Below, piece by piece: positions 30,258 through 40,699 of a stretch of 64,000 nucleotides of DNA. Where the stretch lies: positions 160,534 to 224,533 of the forward strand of contig NHZP01000070.1 of the NCBI GenBank assembly GCA_003313425.1. The letters run 5' to 3'. The notes under the pieces were generated by a model that was not told the DNA's origin, did not search any database, and worked only from the letters and a program-made list of their open reading frames with translations. The first letter of the stretch is position 1. Every line of letters starts with the position of its first letter. The position numbers were made by a program, and so were the translations under genes. The DNA is from Pseudopyrenochaeta lycopersici (taxonomy: Eukaryota; Ascomycota; Dothideomycetes; Pleosporales; Pseudopyrenochaetaceae).

Positions 30258-30666
30258 TCTCTTCGAGACCGGACTCTAAAGGAGGGTGCACATGTTGCTA
30301 CGCCTTTCCACTGTGACTATGGCTACAACGTCTCTCTGGTGACAATGTTATCATTGGACCTGACTGCCAACTGCTAGATTCAACCAGGATTACCATCGGA
30401 AGGAACACTGAGATTGGCGTGTGTGTCACCATGACGACACTAGAAACACCAACTGACACAAAAGCTTTGAAAGGGAGCTACGGCACCGAAGTCGCTAAGG
30501 AGGCCACATCGGCGAGAGCGTCTATATTGGTGACAGCTGCATCGTTGGAGCCGGAGTGCGGATTGGTAACGGTGCCATCGTTCGTTCTGGGTCTGTTGTC
30601 ATTCATGACATATCGCCAGACTACATCGTCCGTGGCAATCCAGCTAACATGCATAAAGCCAGTTAG
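30258..30666 (+). pseudogene. maltose/galactoside O-acetyltransferase, frameshifted C-terminal part
   Basis: Across two frame breaks the plus strand encodes the left-handed beta-helix acetyltransferase core: PFHCDYGYNV, GDNVIIGPDCQLLD, TRITIGRNTEIGV, a degenerate loop with TDTKALKGSYGTE, then YIGDSCIVGAGVRIGNGAIV and DYIVRGNPANMHKAS before a stop. That is the hexapeptide-repeat pattern of maltose acetyltransferase-like enzymes, which acetylate sugars with acetyl-CoA. The breaks are near 30340 and 30510. The N-terminal Mac domain is absent. Clearly a pseudogene. Confidence 0.8.
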
Positions 30667-31891
30667 GTGCCCTAATACTGTTTGCACATTGCTTACAAAC
30701 AGGCCGCAGAGGCATGGCCAAAGCGTGCACTCTTTTCGCTTGGCCTAATGGTTGCAAGGAACATGCTGCGACCAAACTCCGTTCGTTGCACTGGTGTAGT
30801 TTAGCGAGGAACATATCTAGATTGCTGGTTTAGTACCTTTAGACGTGCGCCAGCCGTCCCTCTATAAGCTCGATCGGAAAGTGTCTATAGAAGCCTTTGT
30901 CAGAATAGTTGGAAGAGGCCCTCGAGTGTCGACTCAAGAGTATTGATACTGATGATGGCTGGATGCCAAGCGTTGATGTGCTTGAGGTAAAGGAGAAGGC
31001 TGTGGAAGGAGCTTCGAGCTCTGTATCGACCTCACTTCCTACCACCTCGAGTTCTTTTGGGGAACGGCTTTTGTCTCTCTTGCCTGCACTCTCTCACTAC
31101 CTTTCACGTCCATCTTCTCGCCCTTGTCGCTACCTGTATCAACAGTACATGGCGATACCTATCGTCAGCGCCTCAATGGCAATTCCACCGCAATATCAAC
31201 TGTAATTTTCAGTTTTGAAGCTGAGCACATATTATCTATGCTCTTAATTACTTCCCATATCAAAAAAAGAAACCAGCTCTTCGACACATTTGTCGCATTC
31301 ATCGCACCTCCAAGGCTGATAACAAGGCGAAGTCAAAAATGTGACGGTCACTTAATCGGGTGTGGTGCAGGTGGCTGTGCAGGGTTACCCGCGTCCGAAC
31401 ACGAAAGGTGGACCCAATACACGGCCTACCGTGATCTTTTGACAATGTATCCACAAGGCTTCCAGAATAAGTAGAGACTTGAGGAGTAAGCTGCTTTCCT
31501 TGGTGCTGGTGGTTCTATTGTAAGAATCCAGGTAGTACCTGGTGGTGATTGTGAGGCTCCGCACTACTGTTGTCAAGAAGTGAGGAATTCGGCGAGTGGA
31601 TTTCGTTACACACTCAGTTCACTTGGTCTCAATGCCGATCTGCAAAAGGATCACCAGCCTGGCTGACTTCCATCCACCATCCTGTTGACAGGTCTAGAAA
31701 GTACGGTGATATCTGATCGGAGAAACCGAAATAATAGACTTTCGGTGAGACCGAGAATATCGGATTGACCGTCGGCCAGTCCGAAGAGCTGAAGTTGAGA
31801 CCGCAGATATAAAGACTAGGTTGTGCTCTGTAGAAGAAAAAAAAAGGACAACTCAAAAATAAAGATAGTTTTAAGTCTATTGAGAATTGCA
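30667..31891. other. no assignable gene
   Basis: Two plus-strand frames (30909-31205 and 31124-31474) lack recognisable motifs, overlap each other and show Ser-rich low complexity. A short A-run stands near 31840. I see nothing else supportable. Confidence 0.4.
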
Positions 31892-32713
31892 TCACATGTG
31901 CCACATTATTAGGGTACTCATACTAATACATCCTTCCAACTCTTCCAACAATTTTAAATTCTCAAATCTCTCCCAATCAGCGACTAATTTCTTCGCCCAA
32001 GGGTACGGTAGCCAGCCCAAGATAAGGTCCAAAAGGCTTGCTAACGTGAGGAAGATGACAAAGGCGAGCACAACGGCAATACCAACAGTACTCAGCGTCG
32101 TGTGACTCGGTGAATGAAATTTAACTCGGCCGCAGAGACTCTTCAGGCTTGTTCCGTCCCACTGGTTGATAGCCTGAGATACATCAACACCGGGGGGTTT
32201 TTCGATAGTATTGAAGATTTCGAGCTGTAAACGAGCCATGGCCATTGCAAACCAGTATTCTAATTCGATTTTCCATTGCTCTGGCTCAAGGTGATATTGC
32301 ACGATGGTTTCGAGATAGCGTGCAGCCTGGAGAGCAGAGGTTGCAGGCCTATTCTGGATACTGCCGGGTATTGACGTTAAGCTAGTAGCGAGCGCTACAA
32401 GGCTGTACACATCACTTAATTCTTCATAATCGGAGGTGCCTTTCTGGATTGTTGAGCCTGCCAAAGTTGAAAGTGTTGTAGTGATATTTTGAAGCGAAGA
32501 GATGAGCCCTTTCCAAGGGCTACAATTGCTTGATGTGTCGCTGCAAAAGCGAACTGATTCCTTGCATGCTATGACGTTGAGAAAGTGGTCTGTATGGTAG
32601 GCTACACTGCTACTGTTGCCTGATTGAACCCGTGTATTCAAGCGCACTGCGCAAGCGCTCAGGATAAGCTTTCGTTTCCTTGAGCACGCAATTCGGCAGC
32701 GATGAAGTACCAC
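31892..32713 (-). pseudogene. C-terminal part of the same membrane-protein family as 14540-16502
   Basis: A 273-codon frame whose order matches the gene at 14540-16502: ACKESVRFC (there GCQERYQLC), CSPWKG (CSPLTG), LEPEQWKIELEYW (LPDRQWQIEVANL), CGRVKFHSPSHTTLS (CDKAKVRSQAHTSFS), then a membrane segment VGIAVVLAFVIFLTLASLLDLILGW. Residue identity looks low, so it is an old paralog. The N-terminal half with the first two membrane segments is not found upstream, so it is truncated. The family appears to be an expanded fungal surface or endomembrane protein group; no function is known to me. Confidence 0.6.
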
Positions 32714-32837
32714 TTCACCATGAGCGTGAGCCGGGCTTTCTCACCTTGGTCGATGCTCTGAGAATCTTTTGGATAGGTCTTATTGAAGGGATGTAAGATG
32801 CTCTGTTGAGCAACGTCTTTGGAAGGGATATTTCTTT

Positions 32838-33601
32838 TCAAGCGTCCGTACTTGTCCTCGGTATAGAACTTAATCTCGTGAAAATCGCGCGACTGTCGCA
32901 TTTATGCGTAGATGGAGTGTGGTGCGTAACCCAATTGGCTCGATGAGTTGATGCAGGCCAGATTATCAGAGGATTCAGATACCTACCGTCGGCGCTCACG
33001 CATTCGATCACAGTAATTGTAGTGCACTTCACACGCACGCCTCTATAACATCGCTTGTTATCCTTGCTAACAAGGACTTGACAGAGTTAAGCTTAGAAAG
33101 TATAACTCCAGTCTCGTCCATATTATACACGTTGCTCCGCAGGATAGCTGGATCCTGCAATATCTCTCCGATCACTTCAAACCAGTGTGTCACCTTATCG
33201 TAAATATCGTAGCGGTTCTAGTCTAACGCGCTGGTTTTACTCGTCTTGATCTCTGGGTGACGCTTGTAGAATGACTGAGGCCAGTTTTTGCCTGGGGGTT
33301 TGCTGGGTCTATTCTCGGAAGACCGCTGGCGGCAGGCGAGATTGAAGGCTGTCGAACCTATATACATTATTCGGACGGGGCGCCCAAGAGCATCCTGTTG
33401 CGCTATGAACTTTACAAGGGCTTTCTCTTCCCACGGATAGAGATACTGTTGCCCTTGCGCCTTCTCGTTGATCGATGGTCGTCCGTGTTTACAATGCCGG
33501 AGAGTGGAGGAACACACACCATGATAATCTGCTAGGGCACGAAGTGATGTGCGCATGCCAGGAGGAACACTTAGTGCGACTGCTTGACTGGCCTCGTCCA
33601 T
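32838..33601 (-). pseudogene. pogo/Fot1-like transposase, decayed
   Basis: Reading down from 33601: an N-terminal HTH part (SLRALADYHGVCSSTLRHCKHGRPS), a CENP-B/Tc5-like part (LYPWEEKALVKFIAQQDALGRP, NWPQSFYKRHPEIKTSKTSALD), a stop, then the DDE_1 start (VYNMDETGVILSKLNSVK) and, after a frameshift, VIECVSADGRYLNPLIIWPA. Sequence after about 32880 no longer fits, so the rest of the catalytic domain is missing. At least one stop and one frameshift break it. Inactive. Confidence 0.8.
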
Positions 33602-34509
33602 CTTACCTTACTGTAGTGACTGCGGTTGGTTGGTTGGTTGGTTGATTGATTGATTCCTGCTCGGTTTCAGCCGCAATTCCCGCAGCTATGCCCGGATGCA
33701 GAGGGTTGGCGGACAGCCGACGCGTTGTTGGACAAACCAGCACCGCCCCACTTCACCATACCTTATGGTACGGCCAGCTGTCCCCTTGCCCCTGCGTGGT
33801 CTGGCTTCTATCTACGACTATGTGCATTTCGCCTCAAGAAGTGACGTGTTTGCCGCGTTTGTGTTCCGCAAGTTTTTGCAAGACGGTCCCGCAGGCCGTG
33901 TCCGACAAGTGAACCCCCCCAAAGAGATTCCTTGACTATCTATACGTAGATGTGGTCCTGTGTCTGTGAAGGAAGTTCTGGTCGACAAATTGAACAACAA
34001 CGCTGACCGATCAACACTATGGTTAGTAGCTATTGTTTGATAGCAACGTTTTTCGCCGGGCTTTAGAGCATTAAGCGCATTATTAATTGCAGTCATCGTT
34101 GTTGTGTTGTTACGCGTCAGAGTATGGGGTGTCTTTTTGTTGATCGGGCGTTGCGCGACTCCGGGCGTTGCGCGCACGGACACTGTAATCCCAAACAACT
34201 CTCCATCTTCAAACTCAAAAGTTCTATGCGCCGTGCCCCGATTCGTTGAAATGTTCACGTCCAGACGTACCATGTCGCGGCCTTAGTGTCGTTGCGCTGG
34301 TTGACTCCACTCACTTAAAGTCTTCTTACCTTCTTGAATACGCGGGGCATGTCGGCGACGCAGGGTTCGGCTTTAACATTCCGCTGGATAGCACCACCGC
34401 CCAACAGGCTCCCTGCCTCGCCGGATGATGAACTCTTTTCAGCATCGAAACAAGCGCATGAGCACAATTATACATCAATAAAGGTTGGCCGTCTCACTGT
34501 TGGTCTAAT
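33602..34509. other. mixed relics: shared 110-bp repeat and another pogo N-terminus
   Basis: At 33655-33765 the DNA matches 27488-27600, beside the deaminase. On the plus strand IYDYVHFASRSDVFAAFVFRKF (about 33808-33880) looks protein-like, but I cannot place it. On the minus strand at about 34035-34105, NNALNALKPGEKRCYQTIA with VDRSALL resembles the N-terminal HTH of a pogo-type transposase. A GGTT/GATT short repeat stands at 33626-33652. None of these forms an intact gene. Confidence 0.35.
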
Positions 34510-34922
34510 TTAGAGTTCATTGTCAAGGCAAATTAAAATAAGGTATCGGAACACTGAAATGGGATCGCGACTCTGAACGAATGCATAGAATTGGGGGAAA
34601 GATCTATGGAATTGTGCTGCGCTGTATGATACGGCTAGATGTGTTTTCCATCTAATATATGAGCTGGACAGAAACTCGATAAAAATAAGAAGAAATGAGA
34701 TTAGCACTGTTTTTAGGATACAATCATCCGTGAAGGGAGACCAGATGTCGCGGGCGAGGTTCCGAAGGATACGGATCAAATGGGATAGTAAAAGACCGAC
34801 TCCATCGAGCCATTTAACTTTTTTGGGCTGTAGGGAATGATCGTTCGTAGCTTTAATGCCGATTGCTCCCCATCCTCATGCAAGTCTCAGAGTTGTGCTT
34901 TATGGGCACGTTCTCTGAACAT
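34510..34922 (-). other. weak frame with one hydrophobic segment, not a supported gene
   Basis: A minus-strand frame 34510-34779 (89 codons) contains VLISFLLIFIEFLSSSYI, a possible membrane segment. I have no family match and no splice support. Confidence 0.25.
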
Positions 34923-35579
34923 CTACCATTCCTTTGAGGCATTATCTACACTCTTTCCGTAGAAGCTGTCTCGTCGTTCCGTAGGGGCTGGACTGGGTGG
35001 GAGGATATTTGGCGGTTGGACACAATGATTGTGCAGCCACTTCCACCGCTCATACGCAGCATCCGCTTTCTTAGTGTGCTGGCGCAGCTGGTTGATGAGG
35101 TCCATACTCAGTCTTCCAAACTCATTTCCATCTCTTGCGGGCAAATCTCGGTGGCCTGCCTCCAGCTTCGGTAGAGGACGCTTCCATGTCTCACCGCATC
35201 CTAAACACCACTCAGCAGACGAGCCTATTAGTTGATTTTGATGCTGTGACTGGCTATCTAGGAGCTTTCGGGCAATTGTGGTAGCACGTATAGCCAGTCC
35301 ATCTGCAGCAGGTATGATTACTCGTTCTGGGATTGTAGTTTGCAGTTCGACAAGATTGTTGGCTGCGGGAGCTGTAGACGAGTTCTCGTTACAATGTTTC
35401 TGTGCAGGATGCATATAGTGTGACGTATATTTTATTACAAGCTTCGCTCTGTAGGAGGTATTGTGGTTCGAATGATCAATGTAATTAAAGTTGGGTCTTG
35501 GGTTGCTTGACAGGCTGCTCATCGGGCTCCAACTACTCGAACGGTAGGATGGGGGATGGGGCCTTTTTCGAAGTCTCAA
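34923..35579 (-). CDS. hypothetical protein, 218 aa
   Basis: An open minus-strand frame from ATG at 35579. It is Ser/Pro/Asn-rich at the N-terminus, has a CxxC-type pair (EWCLGCGETW) near residue 128, and a helical region (LSMDLINQLRQHTKKADAAYERWKWLHNHC). I do not recognise it. The composition suggests a soluble protein with a possible small metal site. It sits between relics, so it may itself be a fragment; no start-context or intron evidence helps. Could be spurious. Confidence 0.35.
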   Translation of the reverse strand: MRLRKRPHPPSYRSSSWSPMSSLSSNPRPNFNYIDHSNHNTSYRAKLVIKYTSHYMHPAQKHCNENSSTAPAANNLVELQTTIPERVIIPAADGLAIRATTIARKLLDSQSQHQNQLIGSSAEWCLGCGETWKRPLPKLEAGHRDLPARDGNEFGRLSMDLINQLRQHTKKADAAYERWKWLHNHCVQPPNILPPSPAPTERRDSFYGKSVDNASKEW

Positions 35580-35785
35580 TCCGCTCCTACGACATGGCCG
35601 AGCCTTAATGTGCGTTTAACGATTGATTAATTTCCACAGGGATCCTGTTCCTGGATCTTGATCTCCTACTTCCCGCTTCCGCTTCCGCGCCTGCCCTCAT
35701 CTCAAAATAGCATGTGTTCGGCCAAAGATGGCACATTGGTGAGCAGGTGAGCGCCATCACGTCAGTCCAGCCTTCGAAGAGCTCA

Positions 35786-36217
35786 CTACTGTGATACCAA
35801 AGGTACGACTGTGGCCACGCCTCTGCCCATATTGGTCGCATCCGGCACGCTATCAGAGATGTTCCAAACACACCGCAGTACGAGTGTGAGCCTGTCGTTA
35901 CTCCTCACATCGCTCGAATGACTACACTCGATGACTTTGACAGATGTATTGAAATACTTGCTAGCATGTCTACGCACCGCCGACTTGATAATCTCAAGTT
36001 GCACACATCCACCCTTATCATTGTCTACAAATTCGGCGACTGGTATTCCGGTATACCAAAACCTAGGAACATTAGTACCATAAGTGTAGAGGTATTGCAA
36101 GACACATTGTATGACATGCGCATGGAAACCTGCCCAGTCGAGAGCACCGCTGCCTTCGCATTTCCACATGCCAGCGATAGACGATCTGCATGCTGACAAC
36201 AGTTTGATCACGTACAT
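35786..36217 (-). pseudogene. unassigned fragment, faint BTB/POZ-like pattern
   Basis: A 143-codon frame. HAHVIQCVLQYLYTYGT recalls the BTB/POZ stretch ending in LQYLYT before a variable loop, and the following ECSHSSDVRSNDRL region could be the tail of such a protein. The match is too weak to name it. The frame ends near a point where upstream sequence becomes pogo-like. Confidence 0.25.
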
Positions 36218-36289
36218 ACAGTAGCAGACCGGGCCTTCGTTCTCAGCAAAAGTTCCGATCGGAGATTCGCGTAACGATTTGCGACTACT

Positions 36290-36395
36290 TTACCCTACTC
36301 CTAAATCCTCGTATAGAGCTCTCTGTCTATTGTAAGGTTAACTGAACTGTGTCTTAAGACTGTCTGTACGCTTGACAAAGTTAGATGGCTACTTT
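36290..36395 (-). mobile_element. continuation of a pogo/Fot1-like gene, on the far side of the Tc1-like element
   Basis: On the minus strand this reads KK, a TAG stop (Trp expected), PSNFVKRTDSLKTQ. This is the expected continuation of the pogo N-terminus at 44672-44348 once the Tc1-like element and one TA are removed. Similarity ends within about 40 codons. Confidence 0.7.
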
Positions 36396-36482
36396 TACAG
36401 TGACCCCGCAAAAGTTTCCGCCACACTAGTCGCGACGCGTTCCCTCACAACATCTCCTTCTCAACTTTCAAGTATCATAACT

Positions 36483-37175
36483 ATGCCACCACATCGCCAA
36501 ATTTTACAAGAAATAGACCCAAAATACGCGCAGAGGCCCTAATTTAACAGTCCAGCAGCGAGATCAAATTATTGGGATGCTACATGGTGGTTCTACAGTT
36601 GCTCAAGTTGCTGACGCGTATGGCCGGAGTGAACGCGCTATACGCGACCTCAGGAAGAAATATCACCAAACAGGCACAACTGCAGATAAACCTCGCAGCG
36701 GCCGGCCACCTATACTATCGCTTCATCAAAAGAAGATCATCTATCGCAAAGCACGTGCGCAGCCAAAAATTGAGTACAAAGAGCTAGCTGAAGTGGCAGT
36801 GGTTGTGAATCCAGATGGCACCTCTTCGAAGCCGCCTAGCTCTAGCACACTATCCTGATACCTCAAAAGACAAGGCCTCACTAAATCTCCTTGTAAAAAG
36901 CGTCCTAATCTCCATCGCGGGGATGCGTTGAGGCGCCTCAAGTTCTGCAAGGAGTACTCTCAATTCCCATGGCATCGGCGCACGCTCAAGTTCTCTGACG
37001 AATGCTTAGTGCAGAAGGGCTCAGGGCAAAACCAAGAGTGGGTTTTTCGAAATTCACAAGAGAAATGGAAGACAATAATGCTCCAAACCTATAGCTGCGG
37101 TAAAAAGGTGTCACAAATGGTATAGGGTTCAATATGGTTGGATGAACGTGGGTGTGCCCGGAGAAGTCCTCTAGT
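36483..37175 (+). pseudogene. Tc1-like transposase, N-terminal half
   Basis: From ATG 36483 (MPPHRQILQEI), with a frame break near 36540, then an HTH region (MLHGGSTVAQVADAYGRSER, KPRSGRPPIL), a second HTH, and the first catalytic Asp in LKFSDECLVQKG. Two in-frame stops, TGA (expected CGA) at about 36856 and TAG (expected TGG) at about 37122, are both explained by C-to-T or G-to-A changes. It ends at SPLV, where the insert begins. Catalytic residues 2 and 3 are on the other half. Confidence 0.8.
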
Positions 37176-37248
37176 TAGTTATAACAGGAAGCGCAAATCG
37201 CAGGGCGATTAGCTGAGAACAGCCTTGAGGAACGAAGGTAAAGGTAAT

Positions 37249-37280
37249 TGTACCAGGTAATTGTACCAGGTAATTGTAAT
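37249..37280 (+). repeat. 13-bp VNTR, two full units (four in copy b)
   Basis: AGGTAATTGTACC is repeated twice here before a variant AGGTAATTGTAATTG. At 40760-40818 the same array has four full units. Variable short repeats at one end of a repeated unit can mark the tail of a retroelement or simple slippage. Confidence 0.8.
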
Positions 37281-37376
37281 TGTGTTCATTATTGACGAGC
37301 TTAGCTTGGTAGAAAGCATGGTATGTGGCGGACACCAGTTTTAATGATCCAATCAGAGTTGTTTTCCTGGACTCAT

Positions 37377-38907
37377 TTAGTTAATGTTTGATACTTTCTT
37401 TGTAGGCTGACGAGTTCGATGTGGTCTTGTCGTTTCCTCTGTAGATTGAATTGGAGATTCGGAGAGAGTAGATCGATTGAAATTAATGGTAGGGGGATGG
37501 GTAGGACTTGATGGTGTTGAAGTGTTATCATGCTTGTTGTTCATTATTATCGCTGGTTGTTGATTCTTTAGGGAGTCAGGATGTGGTTGTTCGTCGAGAG
37601 TACTCGGAGATGACGAGTTTGTATCGGGAAATGTCGTTTCCGTGCTCTCTATACGTGAGCGCTTTGGCGGTGGTGGCATATCCTCTGTGTATGGAGTGTC
37701 ACGTGTTTGTGCTTGGATTGCAAATTAGAACAAGGCAATAGGTAGTTTGCCAGCGTATCTCACATGGCAGTATGGTTGCAATTCTGCCGTCTATCGAGGG
37801 GGTTTCGGGAGTGATTGGTTCGGGGGGCTGATCAGATTTACGTTTGGCTGGGGACAGAAAGTTGGACTGGGGGTCTGAGGAGGACTGCTTAGCTGAAGTG
37901 GCTGTTGAGAGTGACATTGACATAGTACTTCGACCTGGTCTTTCCAGGAAAGACCAGGAGTCAGGAACGACGATAAAAACGTAATCCTGTGGAAGTTGTG
38001 GCGGGTGAAGCATTACATCGTGGTAATGAAAACCGATAACTCTGCCTGTGCAGTTGATCGTTGTGTTAGCCTGGAACTGCGTGTTAGGCCTATCCGCCAT
38101 CTTCTTGCAGCGCATCATCTAAGGGTTCTCATGAATGGGGAAGATCACGAAGACCTGGAACTGATGGGAACCTCTGAAAGGGGGCTTGGCTGGGTTGCCC
38201 GGGTTGATGAAGGTTGAAAGCTGTACGAAGCCGCAGCATTTTTGTTGTCTGTCTGAGAGACCAAATGCGGGGTCTTTATGGAGTAATGTTAGGCCTGAGC
38301 CAATTATGGGCCTGTGAAAGCGACAATGGGCGAGATATTGGGGAAGCAGTCTGCTGTATTGAACATGCGGGGGAAAATCCTGTAAAGTAAGTGAAAGTTA
38401 GTGTATGTAAGGTTATGAAGCTGGGGGGATGAATATACGGCTGGTAACATTGATCACGGACAATGAGAGATGGGATCGTGTAATCCTGTGCTTCATCGGG
38501 TGCGTCCGAGTCGTTGTTGGGACTAATCTCCCATGTCAATGCGTATGGGTGAACTATCCCATAGAGGACGAAGCACTGATCGTTCCAGTCTGACGGATCG
38601 ATGACTGGTTGGTCATAGATAGACAAGTTCAGACTAAAAGGTGCTGAGCCGATATTCTCGTCATGTTCTTTGGGCTGAAGAGTCGCATATTCAGGGTTGT
38701 GCAACCAAGCTGGTGAAGGGAAGTTGACTGTTGCAATGGTCTCGAAATTGAGGCCTTTGATTTGTTGCTCTTCAGGAGATCCAAATCTGTTAAGGGGCGG
38801 TACGCGTGCTATGAAAAGATAGACATGTCACCACCGACAGCCTTTAGAGCTTCGGAGGAGGCGTGTTGATGTGGTAAGGCATCTGGCGATGTAGATGTGA
38901 AGGCCAT
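37377..38907 (-). pseudogene. unknown multi-exon gene family, copy a
   Basis: Gene structure inferred by comparing the two copies: start ATG 38907 (MAFTSTSPDASPHQ), introns with donors at CC/GTATATTC (acceptor TTTACAG) and at CCAT/GTGAGATAC (acceptor CCAAG), and a last exon with MPPPPKRSRIES ending PTKKVSNIN. Conserved stretches include PSDWNDQCFVLYGIVHPYALTWE, DRQQKCCGFVQLSTF and INCTGRVIGF with LPQDYVFIVVPDSWSF. The last two hint at a small beta-barrel, but I cannot name the family. Copy a has a one-base deletion in an A-run near 38816 and TAG for TGG near 38122, so it is broken. It lies inside the Tc1-like element. Confidence 0.55.
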
Positions 38908-39420
38908 TTCTGGAGAGGATTCCTTAATGGGCTTGCCGGGATCTTTTTGTGGATTTTTTTTTTTTTTTTTTTGGGCCAACTATATATGAGATGTCAGTTC
39001 GCAAGGCTGTTATATTGCGATGAAAAGCAAGTGGGCGGGGTAACAGCCAGGAGACAGATATCGGTGGGGTAATGAGATACCATGAAACTATGCTGTACAC
39101 GACGGAGGCTTCCGGCTCGTACAGGGCTCGCTTTAATGTGAATGGCGAAGTGTGGTTGAGGTGGTGGTGAGATATGTATGTAGGGTCTAGATTTAGAGTT
39201 TCATAATTTCTTTTGTAGCTTAAATGAAGTGGGGCCTCTAGATGCTATTGGTGGCACTATACTCAGCTAGCTATGGTCACGCTATCAAGATGTAAGTGGC
39301 TTGGATTCTGGATTCTGGATTCTTAGAAATTTTGTGATGAGTCTTATTTTGGATATAGTTCTAGCGCATGCATATGTCCTGGCGCTCAGACGATGAGCTG
39401 ATCGATGCAGATGAATTGGT

Positions 39421-40699
39421 GCGCTAGCGGACGGGGAAGCGGAGAGGATGGTGAAGTGCTGCCTAGATGCCATGAAAGGGTAGCGAGATGCAGATAGTTC
39501 GAATTTAGACTTTGTAATTGGGTGTGGGAAGCTGAAGGAGAACTGTACTGCTATGTTCGAGTGGTCGTGGCTGTCCTGGCCAGCCTATTCTGTCTGTATC
39601 GTGCGGTGCTGGGAAGATCTTGCGGGTCTGCGAGAGTGGATTGGCTGTACTGGAAAGCGTGGAAGAGGAGACGGGGAGTATGGCGTTTTCGGAGATTGCA
39701 TGGCGGTCAGAATTTGAAGGCAGGCATGGGTGAAGTTGGACCGATGGTGCGGGATGATAGTAGGATCGGTTGATATGGGAGTGTAGAAGCGAACGCAGCC
39801 AGGATGAGTGAAGTATGTGAAGTGATATTAAGCGGAGCAACATGGGTGGAGCTATACTTCTACGATATGAGGTTTGAGTGAGAGTGAAGCAAAGTAGGAG
39901 ACGGCAATAGCAATAAAAGAAAAAGAATTAAGGTGAACAAGAAGATGGGTAGGCGTCAAACCAACTTTCAGACGTTTGTTGGACATTCATGGTGGCCTTT
40001 TGACCTTAGCAGTCGAGGTATCACAGCGGCGTCTCGGCCAGGGCCATGGGAGTTCGAACCTAGGCAGCGAGAGGTTGGCAGGACCGGGCAGACTTTGCGT
40101 GAGGTCTTGGAAGAGCTGCAGGCACAAAGACTTTTGGAAGAGGTGCAACGGCAGGATAACGAGAGAGGGACATCATCGGCAACACGGTGCCGGAGAACAT
40201 GATTGTGGCGGAGAAGAGGTTAGAGGATTGCAGCGAAGCAACGATCAAAGAGGCGGAAGCATGGGACTGGACCTCCCCGGCGTGGCGAAGCAAATAGTAT
40301 AATAATAGCAAAATGGAAGAATCTCTCCAGAATCAAGGAATAGATAGCATGGTATAGAGAAGAGAGTTGTACAGTGATCAGGCTACAGTTTTGGTGTCGT
40401 GTGTGTTGTTCGATGGCGGCAGTAGGAGTGGGGATTGCTAAAAATGATGCCTTAGGCAGTAGAGTTGGCTGACGAGAAAGGAAAAGAAAAGATGGAGTGA
40501 ATGTGAGTGGCCGAGTTTGTTACACTACAGCCGATGCAGCTATACCTAACATAATAACGATAAACTTGACGTAATTTATCTGCTGAAGGGGCAGGTGAAG
40601 ACGAAGAACTCAGATAAAGTGTAAGGAACTGAGCGTGAATAGATGGATATATTACGCCATATCAATACGATCATACGTAACGTAGAGAGATGAAAAAAG
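39421..40699 (+). other. diverged paralogous segment a with a short Trp-containing protein tail
   Basis: This corresponds to 42936-43440 but is much more diverged than the adjoining 2.24-kb units and carries an extra 720 bp or so (39420-40145). The plus strand encodes FQTFVGHSWWPFDLSSRG and, in a shifted frame, RDIIGNTVPENMIVAEKRLED, AWDWTSPAWRSK, ending at TAG near 40297. The last part matches copy b at 42960-43103. I do not recognise the protein. It is probably the second gene of the inserted unit. Confidence 0.45.

Larger units (their letters stand above)
37177..39420. repeat. 2.24-kb unit, copy a of a near-identical pair (copy b 40700-42935)
   Basis: The two units start with ACAGGAAGCGCAAATCGCAGG and run in the same direction, ending near GACGATGAGCTGAT. 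They differ by scattered substitutions, mainly transitions, by homopolymer length (a T-run at about 38949-38972 is far longer here) and by the number of 13-bp VNTR units. Each carries one copy of the gene family described at 37377-38907. Confidence 0.85.

Noticed and set aside
38949..38972. Poly-T run as the poly(A) tail of a retroposed copy on the minus strand
   Set aside because: It lies upstream of the ATG of the minus-strand gene, not after its end, and copy b has only a short run, so slippage is simpler.
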